Source: Prostheceraeus crozeri (taxonomy: Eukaryota; Platyhelminthes; Polycladida; Euryleptidae). From it: a stretch of 64,000 nt of DNA. The notes under the pieces were generated by a model. It searched no databases. It saw nothing but the letters and a program-made list of their open reading frames with translations, and was not told the origin of the DNA. A program made the translations under genes and the position numbers. Location: contig CAJQUW010002201.1 of assembly GCA_907163375.1 (NCBI GenBank), forward strand, positions 544,001-608,000, given 5' to 3'. Positions 33,120 to 43,181 of this stretch are shown here, piece after piece (position 1 is the stretch's first letter; each line of letters starts with the position of its first letter).

Positions 33120-34447
33120 ATGTCTTCGCTTATCGAAAATAAATTTAGATGGGACGATCCTCCGTTCGTCAGTTATAATCAAAAAAAGAATGACTATATA
33201 AGAATTGCTATGAATCCCGGATCTTCTAGTAGAGCAAATACTGGATGAGATTTAATCTTTGAAGTTGATAATCAGCAGAGTTATTTATATTTACCTGATT
33301 CCTTTTTACACTGTGAATATTCTTTATATAGTGATGCCAATTTTACAACACCATTACCAGATACCGATAATATTGCACTAGAGAATAATTTCTTTCCAAG
33401 ATTATTTACACAAATGCGTTTAGATGTTGCAACTCAAAATATAGAAACAATAAGTGATTCTCCAGGTGTAATTGATACAATGCTTAGATTTGTAACAATT
33501 GGTGAAAATAATAAAAAGTATGAAATCGAAGGTTGGTTTCCTGATACTAATGATGGTATAATTGTTGATGATTTAACTTACACTGGAACAGACGCAGCAG
33601 GATTTGCGAAAGATGTAGAAAATATTGCAAAACATTTGAATAAAACAAACAATAGTGCATATAAAGAAAGACGTGAGTTTAACAAGAAAAGTAAACAGAC
33701 AGTAAATTGGTCATTGTCTCCATTATTCGGATATTTAGATTATGATAAAATATCATATCAATTAAAATTTAAATTAATAATTCATCGCACAGCAAATAAT
33801 GAATTAATCTTTTTTGGTAAGACTGGAAAAAAAGCATATTTAAAAATTGGTAGACTTGAATGGCGGATTAAGCATATTGCTCCTAGTTTCGAGGTTGAAA
33901 CAGCTATTGCAAAAAGATTCAATACTAACAAACTAATTCCAGTAAATTTTCTAAAGCGTACTGCGAGTTCTGTCACTTTTTCAGAACAAAGATTTAACTG
34001 GCATTTTACTAGAACTGCGAATACTCCAAGATATTTATTACTAACATTTCAAAGAAATAATTCTCCAAGTTTTGATAAGAACAACAATCTTTTTCATATT
34101 AATACAATTCGATGTTTACAAGTTTCATTAAATCAAACCCGATATCCAATTGATCCATTAAGATTCGATGATACCAATTTATGGAAGGATATGATTCTTA
34201 TCGAAATCTTTGTATAGAATTTGGAGTTGAACCACAATTAACTCCTGGAAATTGGAGACATTTATATCCTGTTTTCTGTTTCGATTTAAGTGCACAATCT
34301 GAAGATATTATCAAGACTGGTTGTGATGTAACAATTAATATTGAAAAGAAAGATTCCACAATTTCATTGATGGCTTATGGTTTATTGCTAGAAGATGTAA
34401 AATATTCTATTGAAATTCTTAATGGAAAGATGGCTAGGATAAGTTAA
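33120..34447 (+). pseudogene. Polinton major capsid protein (double jelly-roll)
   Basis: Starts MSSLIENKFRWDDPPFVSYN. Recognisable stretches: YLYLPDSFLHCEYSLYSD, RLFTQMRLDVATQNIET, SLSPLFGYLDYDKISYQ, RYLLLTFQRNNSPSFD, and the end with VFCFDLSAQSEDIIKTGCDV. The length (about 440 codons) and the beta-rich layout fit the Polinton major capsid protein, which builds the shell as trimers in the accepted model. Broken in a few places. Confidence 0.78.
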
Positions 34448-34586
34448 TTAAAATCTTAGATGAAATTTTTTTTCATAACTTAAAATTTTTCATAACTAGA
34501 ATAGACTAAAAAAATTCTTAGATTAAAATTTTTTCATAACTAGAATAGATTAAAATTTCCGGTAAATTAAAATTTTTTTATTAAAA

Positions 34587-35069
34587 ATGTCGCAAGCGAA
34601 AAGTAATAATAATAAAACTGTTGGATTAAAATTACGTAATATTGTTGACAAAAATACACCTTAAACTATTACGATTAACAAGAAAAAGTATTACATAAGT
34701 AAACCAATAATAGAGAATATTCAATTACAAGAAGAAAAGAATGGTGGAATTCTCCCATTAATTCCACTAATAATAGGAGGCATAGCAGCAGCAGGAAGTG
34801 TTGCAGGTGGGACAGCTGGTATTGACCAAGCAGTAAATAAAAATAAATCAGAGAAGGCAGCATTAGAAGAACAAAAACGTCATAATAGAGAGTTAGAGAA
34901 AGTTGCTAAGGGAGAAGGAGTAGTAGATAATTTTATTAGTAAATTAGAATTAGTTGATGAAGGAAAACGAGTTCTGAAAAATATTCTCCACAATGTTGAT
35001 GATTTAATTGAAATTAAAGAAACTAAAGATGGTTCTGGAATATATCTAAGTCCTAGTATGATAAGGTAA
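34587..35069 (+). pseudogene. Polinton membrane protein (Gly/Ala-rich segment)
   Basis: Starts MSQAKSNNNKTVGLKLRN. The centre is a long hydrophobic run, GGILPLIPLIIGGIAAAGSV then AGGTAGI, followed by a charged helix. This 'LPLxxLIxGGxAAAGxxAGG' protein is a standard companion of the capsid gene in Polintons. Its two stop codons sit in the loop of an AGGT/ACCT hairpin. Broken. Confidence 0.55.
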
Positions 35070-35143
35070 TAACCTGAGGATCTTTGGTTCTATTCGGTAA
35101 AGATTTATTTTATTTTATCCTTAAAAATATTTTATCTTTTAAA

Positions 35144-35600
35144 ATGGATTCCGAAAATTTAATTAAATTCAAAATTTCTAATTTAGAGTTATTGAATTAT
35201 CTATTAAACAAAAATAAAAACTCAAATTGTAAAATTTATGAAGGTAGCGACATACAAAATACATTAGAAAACTTTCCTGGATTTATTTGGAGTAAATATT
35301 CAAAAGAAAAACATCTTCCTGGTCATTCATATACGGTCCAGGAACTCGATTAGATATAACACTAGATGAGAATAATAATCCGAAACCAGGTGAAGAACCA
35401 ATAAATAGAGTAGATGAAGCAGCTTACAGACATGATTTAGCTTATCGAAATCATGACCTTAGTTCTCGACATGCAGCTGATAAGAAGATGATTCAAGAAT
35501 TAGATAGTATTCAAAATCCTACATTTAGAGAAAAAATTGAAAGAATGTTTGTTAAGAAAGCTTTACAAGCTAAAATATTATTCGGTCAGGGTTTAAATGA
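35144..35600 (+). pseudogene. phospholipase-A2-like domain (parvovirus VP1 type)
   Basis: FPGFIWSKYSKEKHLPGHSY leads to PGTRLDITLDENN, INRVDEAAYRHDLAYRN and RHAADKKMIQEL. The 'PGT/NP..D..A..HD..Y....AD' series with the HD catalytic pair is the PLA2-like domain of parvovirus VP1 proteins; similar domains are reported in adintovirus and Polinton relatives. The open frame at its C-terminal side continues straight into the integrase region. Broken. Confidence 0.7.
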
Positions 35601-35603
35601 AAC

Positions 35604-35632
35604 GACAGCAAAGCTGTCTGAGAGCAACGCTC
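35604..35632. repeat. paired 3-nt-loop hairpins at the PLA2/integrase join
   Basis: GACAGC-AAA-GCTGTC (6-bp stem), 3 nt, GAGC-AAC-GCTC (4-bp stem). It falls exactly between the two domains and is read as TAKLSESNA. Confidence 0.75.
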
Positions 35633-36402
35633 GACCTTATGCCTCCGAAATTCATAAAGAATACAGAAGTCCTAAATATTTATTGAAAGTAAAAGTATTT
35701 AATAAAGATGATATTTGGAGTGCTGATCTTATTCATATGCCGAATGAAAAAGATTATAAATACGCATTGACCGTTATAGATTTATATACACGATACGCTT
35801 GGGTAAAGCCTTTAAAAAACAAAAGTGGTCTATCAGTTAAATATGCGTTTGAAGAAATCTTTAAAGAAAGTAATAGAAAGCCAAGGAAATTGTTTGTTGA
35901 TAAAGGATCGGAATTTTATAACCGAAACGTTCAGCCACTATTTGAAACTGTTTATTCAACTGAAAATGCAGGGAAGGCCGTAGTGATAGAAAGATTCAAT
36001 CGGACGTTAAAAAATAAATTATTCAAGAAATTTACTGAGCAAAGAAATCAGAAATGGTTGAAGATATTACCAGGAGTTGTAGAAGAGTACAATAATAAAG
36101 TTCATTCTGGTATTGAAGAAACTCCAAAAAATGCTTCTGACGATCCTGATTTGATAAGAAAAAAATATTCGAGAATAATTATTCGAATGAGAGTAAGCCA
36201 AAATTTAAAATTAGAGATAGAGTTAGAATATTTAAATATAAGAATAAATTTGAAAAGGCTTCGTCGGATACTGGGCGAAAGAGATATTTGAAGTTTGTGA
36301 AATAAACCAAACTTATCCCATTACTTACGAAATCAAAGATTTAGATGATGAAAATATCAGAGGCCGATTTTATCAAAATGAATTACAACGAACTGATTTT
36401 TA
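35633..36402 (+). pseudogene. Polinton integrase (retroviral-type DDE)
   Basis: Catalytic core: DIWSADLIHMPNEKDYKYAL with the first Asp, KLFVDKGSEFYNR with the second, GKAVVIERFNRTLKNKL with the Glu. EYNNKVHSGIEETPKNA closes the core, as in chromoviral and Polinton integrases. The C-terminal domain resembles a chromo/SH3-like segment ending ENIRGRFYQNELQ at about 36400. The enzyme inserts the element with a 6-bp target duplication, in agreement with the AAGACA flanks. Broken. Confidence 0.88.
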
Positions 36403-36437
36403 ATTATCATTATCATTATTATTGGAACTAACGTTTC

Positions 36438-36487
36438 GGGAATGAAATTCCCTTGTTAGGCGTAGCCATACATAGAACCTACGGTTC
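36438..36487. repeat. three 3-nt-loop hairpins between integrase and protease genes
   Basis: GGGAAT-GAA-ATTCCC, GGC-GTA-GCC and GAACC-TAC-GGTTC in a row. The stop codon of the protease gene lies in the loop of the last one. The last hairpin has the same arms as the 28-bp unit. Confidence 0.75.
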
Positions 36488-36936
36488 GTTCAATTCTAGC
36501 ATAATATCAAGAAATGGTACTCCTTTTTGTAATTTAAATAAAACATAAAGACATAATTGACCACAGTAAGTAGTTCCCGGTTTTGAATTTGAAATGTATT
36601 ATAAATTCCATTGCCGAGTAATTTTTTGACTTCGTTTGTTGGAGGTAAACCATAAGAGTCGAACCAATAGTCCTCAGCCTCTGGGCGGTCGAAATAGTAA
36701 TTATCTCGATTTTTATTAAAGATACCTGCAGACCAATGTATTCCTTTTTGGTCTGACGTATGAAGATTTGTTATGAAATTTATAGTTATTGTTGGCTTAT
36801 TTTTTAGGAATTGTAATTCGACTCTCATTAGAATATGAAAATTCTTTATTCCCAATTGATTTGCGATTTTCTTTAAATCGAAATTCGTTGTTGTTTGTGT
36901 TCCATATAATTTCAAAAACTCATTTATGTTGCTCAT
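36479..36936 (-). pseudogene. Polinton adenain-like cysteine protease
   Basis: Minus strand, starting MSNINEFLKLYGTQTTTNFD. KGIHWSAGIF holds the catalytic His, YWFDSYGLPPTNEV the Asp, and YCGQLCLYVL near 36560 the Gln-Cys context. This is the order of the adenovirus protease (Ulp1-like) family, used for capsid maturation in the known model. Opposite strand to the integrase, as in many Polintons. Broken lightly. Confidence 0.8.
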
Positions 36937-36970
36937 TTTATAATAAAAAAATTTCTTAAGGGACCCTTAG

Positions 36971-37155
36971 AAGTCGGAAGGGAGGGTGTATTGATTTAAA
37001 ACTGTTCTCTAATGATGACTTTCCTTACTACTTAGTCAGAAGGGGGTATTGATTTAAAACTGTTTCGTAATGATGTCTTTCCTTACTACTTAGTCAGAAG
37101 GGGGCTATTGATTTAAAACTGTTCTCTAATGATGACTGTCCTTACTACTTATTCG
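36971..37155. repeat. tandem repeat, three units of about 59 bp, in Polinton
   Basis: Units share TTGATTTAAAACTGTT, TAATGATG and TCCTTACTACTTA. The TTGATTTAAAACTG word begins at about 36990, 37049 and 37108. Just upstream of the protease start on its strand. Confidence 0.85.
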
Positions 37156-37269
37156 ATTTTGAAATCATTTAATTTAATCTAAATTGAAAAGGTACATTTG
37201 TAAAAGATCGGTTTATTAGCGGAGTTAGTGTTTCGCACATCTTTAGTCAACTGCAAATCATTTCTCATC

Positions 37270-37390
37270 AATATGTGAAAATTCTTTATTCCCAATTGAT
37301 TAGCAATCTCATTTAAATCGAAATTTGACGTGGTTTGTTTGCCGTATATTTTTAGAAAGTCTCAAATGTAACTCATTTTAAATGAAATAA
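37270..37390 (-). pseudogene. second, diverged copy of the protease gene start
   Basis: The stretch with GAAAATTCTTTATTCCCAAT and ATTTAAATCGAAATTTG to CATTTTAAATGAAAT parallels 36836-36945, the first 35-40 codons of the protease. The copy stops there. It lies beyond the tandem repeat, so an old duplication of the gene's 5' end plus spacer is likely. Confidence 0.65.
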
Positions 37391-38133
37391 AATGACTTTT
37401 TTAACAATGTTCCATTTTATTTTTATGAACTCTCATTAAGAGGATATTGTTTGTTTTATCTGTATTAAGACAATAGCAACATCTGTTACCACATTTCTCA
37501 AACCGCATGATTGTTTTAGGGGATTATACGGGTTGTGCATTCATAACATAGCGTTAATAACATAAAAGCAATCTATTAATTCATTCTCTGCTTTGAGGGA
37601 ATATTCTGTTGTTATAGCAATCATTCAATACAATATCGCAGTATCGATAGTCGAGACCGACTGTCGAACCAAAGCCAGAACTTTCCTGGTTTTGGTTTAG
37701 GATCTGGCTCGCGTTATGGCCGATGAAATGATTTACAATGCGGTGCAATTTCCTCATTGTCATTCAAGTACATTTAATCATACGCGTCATGTCATACCCG
37801 TATGTTGACAAGCAAACTTCATACACCTACAATGCCGCTTTGCTTAGATCACCATTCATAATTTTCACTTGCTATTTAAACACACACAATTCATAAAACG
37901 TGACACATTACAATCTTAGTTTAAATTTTATCATCAAAATGGTTGGATCTACTGAAAGATCTGTTCGATTGGAGACAAAGCGGAGAAGAATTCAGAAGTT
38001 AACAAGGGAAATCATACATCTGCAAGCACAAAGTAAAATATTCTTACACTTGGATATGAGAAGAATTTTTGAATACATCGGAGACTCGCACATGAATTAT
38101 AGGACATGATTTAAGAGAGAGAAAAAATTGTAA
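37391..38133. other. less AT-rich Polinton segment next to right repeat, two small frames
   Basis: This piece reads differently from the rest of the element: more G and C, no poly-A/T runs. It holds a minus-strand frame of 60 residues (37581-37763, MTMRKLHRIVNHFIGHNASQ...) and a plus-strand frame (37939-38109, MVGSTERSVRLETKRRRIQK...) that runs up to the right repeat. A TATTTAAA box sits at about 37873, upstream of the second frame. Neither is recognised. It may be captured DNA. Confidence 0.4.
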
Positions 38134-38577
38134 TTCATGAATTTGAAATTCTCAACTTTTATGATTTTCGGTGTCCTTGTACGGTCATGATTTGAGCAAT
38201 GAAAATTGTAATTCTCAAATTTTGAGATTCTTAACTTTTCTGATTTTCGGTGTCCTGGAACGGTCATGATTTTGGGGGTGAAAATTGTAATTCTCAAATT
38301 TGAGATTTTGAAAAATTTGAAAAATTGGGTATTTTTAAAAACGCCTAAATTTATGAATTTAGGTCTTCATAACCTGAAAAATGACCAAAATTCATGAATT
38401 TAGACCATTTAAAAAGTACCATTTTTTGAAAAATCGGCATCTTTAAAAACGACTAAATTCATGAATTTAGGTCTTAAAAACCTGAAAAAGGGTCTAAATT
38501 CATGAATTTATGTCGTTTTTAAAGATACTATTTTTTTGAATTTTATGGTGTCCTGGAACGGTCTTTTGCCCATTACT
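38134..38577 (-). repeat. Polinton terminal inverted repeat, right
   Basis: Inverse complement of 21587-22030, practically without differences. Confidence 0.95.
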
Positions 38578-38583
38578 AAGACA
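38578..38583. repeat. Polinton target-site duplication, right (AAGACA)
   Basis: Same as 21581-21586. Confidence 0.93.
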
Positions 38584-41500
38584 GACTGCGATAAGGTAAA
38601 CAAAAACTGCGGTCTGCGTCCCATAGGATTATCATAAATTTTTCTTTAATCATGTCTGACAAGGAGAGCCAGAGCTCAACTAACGTACAGATTTGTAGTA
38701 GGTATAGGTTGTACATCATTCTATGAAAGTCTCATTTTTGGCTTCGTTCCCTGCTGAAACTCATTCTGGCTGCCGGAATATTTTGTCTTATTTGATTAGT
38801 CATCATAGTTGCCACTCAAGAAAATCATGAAAAGAGCGCACACTAAGTAAAATAGCGCTAGACTCTAGAAAGAAAACTCGAGACAATCGGTTAAGATAAA
38901 TACGTCGAAATCTGTCAAAGCAAAGTTTACGCATGTACGTACACAGCGATGTATATATAACTGCACGTTACATTATGTAAGAAACATTAGTAGATTACAC
39001 CAACCTGCCTCCAAAAAATACTCAATAAACATGCGAACTTAATTTCAGGCACCTTATCATGTTAAAACTAAGAAAATTTGTTAAAGGACGAATTATCTAC
39101 TGGATGACCAAAATACAATATGAATAACCATTTAAAAAAATAATCACTTCAAATCTAATTTAAAAAAAACAAAAGTTTTTTGGCTAGAATTGTGTCATTA
39201 AAGCGTCCATGATATCAAGAAGATTTGCCAAAATGTCTATGGATCATGCTACTCATTCGTTTGAGTATGCCTTCTCGGATGCTGACGGGTTGACTATCGT
39301 TAAGGTAACTTCAGTTTGCGCTTATCCAGCTCTGCTGCAGTTTCATTCACACGTTTGGCCTCTTCCATTAGCTGAATTCGGTTGCTGGATCTAAAAATAT
39401 CATCGCACAGAGAAGTCGATTGCCTGGTGGAAGAAGAGAAGTTTTCCCGTCAACTTTCCATAACATTTCCTGACTTGGCAGTAAAATCTAGCTGTCTGGT
39501 ATACACTGAGGTTTTCAAGATACCTCCGAGCTTGTCTCCAATGAAAATAGTCCGGTAGCCCCCGCGAGGAAATAAGTGGGTATGATCATACGTATGTTTC
39601 ATACTATAATCATAGTATGAAAGGGAAATATTTTTTGTACACAAATCATACTATGAAAATTTCATACGCAAATCATACTATGAAAATTTCATACTGCTAT
39701 TTGTCATCCGCGCAGGGGTTCGTTTCATGCCTAAATTCTTCGCGAATTTTCGTAGTGTAATCATCTATAAAAAATCGTATCAAATCATACTACGGTGTAT
39801 ATCCTTTCTTCCTATGCTGATCATTGGAATCTTTACGTTTATGATTCCACGAATAATACTGATATGTTTACAGGTAAAATTTATGTCATCCTGCTACAAA
39901 AAATCTCACATGCTACTTAAATCAACAATATACAATATCAAATGAAGAACTCGTGTACAATAATATATGTTAGAGATACCACTTTTATCATTTTTTAGGT
40001 TGGGTATCAAATTAGCGCATTATCACTACTAAAGAGCACAATAGCACAGGAAACATCGAAATAGCTCAGCACGATAAAATAGCGCAGCAGTGGCAACTAT
40101 GTTAGTCACAGCAAATGAGAACATTGACAACAGATGGGTCCTAAGTTCAAAACTTACTGAAATTGGAAAAATGGAAAGCGCATCTTTGGTATATCTGACG
40201 AGCCCATAGGCCATGCTCAGGAACCACGAGTGAATGCATGGAGTATCACCCATGCTGAGTTGTCGGCACTAGACTACCGGTGAGAAAAGATGGCTAATAT
40301 TTACGGAACACAATGTTCACGAATTTCCATAAGAGGATTTTAGTAAGAATGTTTTCGAAAATCGCTGTGCAACCTCGATGGTCCAAGAGCGCAGTTACAA
40401 ACTGAGCATAAACGCAGTTATGCTTATCCATGCTACCTCTCAATAAAAATTTGACGGCGACTGTCGACGGAATATTATCCTGGAATTTTTTGTAAATATG
40501 TTGTGTATTCTTCTCGAACCCAAAAGTAAACAATTTTCCGCGCATGTTTAAGTCTCAATCTTCCTGGCCTATTGCCTGTAAGCTATAGGCTACAGCAATC
40601 CAACACTCATCCAGTGTATTGAAATTTCGTTGCTCGGAGGCATTATATTGAATTCCCAAGGAGTTGTTTGAAGAATGGAGCATGTTGCACAGCAAGTAGC
40701 AATTAGATAATGCCAAGAACTTCCTTCTATTTTAACAAATGTGTGCAAAAGCTTGGTGAATAATGTAAAAAAAGATCTAAACACAGCGCCTTGCAATGCG
40801 TATTACGGTCTGTTCACCTCCACCTGCGAGCGTATCTATTGCAAAATCTTTCAATAGAATATTCATTTACGGCATAAGAAATACAGAAGATTCATTCACA
40901 ACACTTTTGGGCAGAAAGACCTTTGGGTCACCCGTTCTATTTAAAATGTGATGTTGGAATTTAGCTTATACACAAGTTTTATTGAAATAGACTGCGTACA
41001 TTCCTTAAGATAGTGAAGGTGTCGCATGAATTAAGCATATCAACAGAAACAGCAAATGTTGAATGTGACTGGATAGGTAGGTCTATACGCCAACTGCAGG
41101 ATGTCCTGCAACAATTATTAATGATTCATTTCTGCACATAATGATAATGCAAACATGATAAGTAAATTTCCTTCCGTCATGAAGTGGGTGAATATGGTAA
41201 GTGAGAACTTATCACTGATCAAGTCGAAGAATTCAAAGCTTGCTGATCAAGATAAGCTTCTCATGTCGATGATTGAAATCACGGGTTACTTGTCACTTGT
41301 CACAGCGCATTATCAGTGACCGAAGAATTTCCACAGTTTAGTTCCCAAGTTTATTTAGTAAAAATTCTGCGTTGACGGAAGCAATCGTTTAACGTTTACA
41401 TGTCTTGCTCAATCACGAAGTTCAAACACTAATACAAGCTGACTGCAAATATAGCTCATGCTATTGTTACGCTCCCCGAGGGCAATGATCACAACACTGG

Positions 41501-41880
41501 CTGTGCCGTTACAATTTTTGTTTCCCGGCCATTGCACAGACTGAGATATTAATACTGGTTACCCAACAAACAAGCAGAAGATAGAAGTTATCTACACTAA
41601 ATTGAGTTAGTTATGAGTGTTCTGGAGTCCTTTAGAATATGAATTAATTTCATTATGCAGTTTCTAAGATAAAACAAGTAGGGCGAAGAAACGCCTGCGT
41701 ACATCTTGATATTATCAGAGGTCTCATTTGAGAGAAATGTGAGGCGCGTTGTAAGTCATGTAAGAATAATGCATAGGCTCAGTCGGTGCAATAGCCACAC
41801 TCCCCGAAATCAAGCGGAAGCTCAAAATGTCTGAGATTGAATAACTTCTTTACTTATTTAACTATTTATTTTATTACTCT
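38584..41880. other. intergenic; one possible small repeat element, no supported gene
   Basis: At 39556-39722 a unit begins with CCCCCGCGAGGA and ends with CCGCGCAGGGG; within it, ATCATACTATGAAAATTTCA occurs twice in tandem (39645-39695), with related CATACTAT words nearby. It could be a MITE, but the ends match poorly. Around 39275-39375 the minus strand reads SSNRIQLMEEAKRVNETAAE, then LDKRKLKL: a helix-like coil without a known family. The rest shows nothing. Confidence 0.35.
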
Positions 41881-41892
41881 CTACTTTATTTA

Positions 41893-41931
41893 TTGTAACC
41901 TTGACAAAGCCGCAAGGCGAAATATTGGTTA
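41893..41931 (+). ncRNA. hammerhead-like hairpin, probable Penelope-like 3' end
   Basis: A 6-bp outer stem GTAACC/GGTTAC encloses TTGACAA, a GCC-GCAA-GGC helix and GAAATATT. The same order of parts is in both arms of the Penelope-like element at 9632-10503. After it comes GTAATAAATCAATTT, as at retroelement 3' ends. No protein remnant is present, so this would be a solo end. Catalytic competence is doubtful because the CUGANGA box is not canonical. Confidence 0.35.
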
Positions 41932-41939
41932 CCGTAATA

Positions 41940-43181
41940 AATCAATTTAGTATCCGCAGAAGGTTATTTTTTCATCACGCTTCCATTCCGGATACGAGGA
42001 TCACCTGATTTATTTGGATTGAATAACTTAGTTAAGCCCTATTGTCTTTTTTCTTTGATTGAGCAAACTTGCATGGGATGTGAACGAAACTGCTTTAATG
42101 TTATCTATGCAATTTCAACTGCGTGCTTGAATATTAGATGCAGGTCTGCCTATTTTGATTACTCTGAAACTTGCTTTGGTTGACAAGCAGAAAGTTTTCA
42201 ACAACCAGCAAAACAATATTAAAAAATTATGCGCGATGAGGGATGTACAGAATTGCATAAGAATCTTGATTAATCACGTGACTATTTCACCCCGCATTGT
42301 GAATGACGACTCCAAATAACAATTGGCCTATAGTGACTTGAGTATCAGCAAGACTCAAACGGCATTGTCTGAACGTTCTCCGAGTCATCAACAAGACTAA
42401 AATACATCGAAGTTGTAAGGTTATCAAAATACTAATACAAACTCAACAGAATGCATTCTCGAGTCTTCTGAGGGAAGTGTCCTGGACAGCGCTATTGACA
42501 AGGCTGGGATTGGAAATATTAACCTATCTGTTGACCTCTATTAGCCTTAACCTAGGATGATGTATTTCAAACGTGTATCCAACAAATAATTGACTTTTGG
42601 CATTTCTTAAGGCAGATGGTGTCCCTTGCTGAAACACATCGTGCCATCCACTGATGAGCTGATTTATTCTAAAATATCAGACAAGTCTAATACTGAAAAA
42701 ATTTCATACAATAAAACATACGTCAGCTGTGCATCTTGTATGTGACTACAGAACCGCTCAACCGATGTCAGGAAAGCCAACCTAAGAGACAATGCTAAGA
42801 AATTTTAGGAAAACACTCTTTCATAGGAGACATAGGTAGTGGGGCAATTTGCTATTGAAATGAGTCTTTCAATGCTGTTAACCGTTAATTAATTAATGTT
42901 GCTATGCAATATTGTCTTGAAGATGTTGTAGAAAGCTATTGGAGGAGAAGCTGCATCCAAAGATGCTGCATCGATTTACACTGATGGTAGACTTTCAGCT
43001 AAAATGCAGAATTTTAAATAAAGGAGACTTTAAAAATAGTGAATACTTAAACAAAACAGAACTTCTCAGATAATTTGCTTGGCTTACTTATTTGTTTCAG
43101 TCAACATCATCTGCTTGCATTTATCAAGTGTAATCTTCACTCATCATTGTCATCAAATTTTCGTATATGTCATTCAGTATT
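41940..43181. other. intergenic, nothing recognised
   Basis: AT-rich; no supported frame or repeat. Confidence 0.4.

Larger units (their letters stand above)
21587..38577. mobile_element. Polinton/Maverick element, about 17 kb, young but broken
   Basis: Inverted terminal repeats of about 444 bp begin AGTAATGGGC, flanked by the 6-bp duplication AAGACA. The interior is visibly far more AT-rich than the flanks. Known Polinton parts are all recognisable: membrane protein, coiled-coil proteins, minor capsid protein, FtsK/HerA-type packaging ATPase and, on the other strand, protein-primed DNA polymerase B; then fibre-like coiled coil, major capsid protein, a second membrane protein, phospholipase-A2-like domain, retroviral-type integrase and, on the minus strand, adenain-like protease. 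Two transcription blocks point away from a low-complexity divide near 31.5-31.66 kb. The element is broken, with roughly fifteen interruptions over all genes, although its termini are whole. TIRs that are practically identical indicate a recent insertion. Confidence 0.96.

Noticed and set aside
39209-39644. Frames around 39.2-39.6 kb as a host exon
   Set aside because: Only a short coil-like segment without splice signals or a known family.
40294-40796. Three minus-strand frames of 68-83 residues
   Set aside because: No domain and no conserved pattern.
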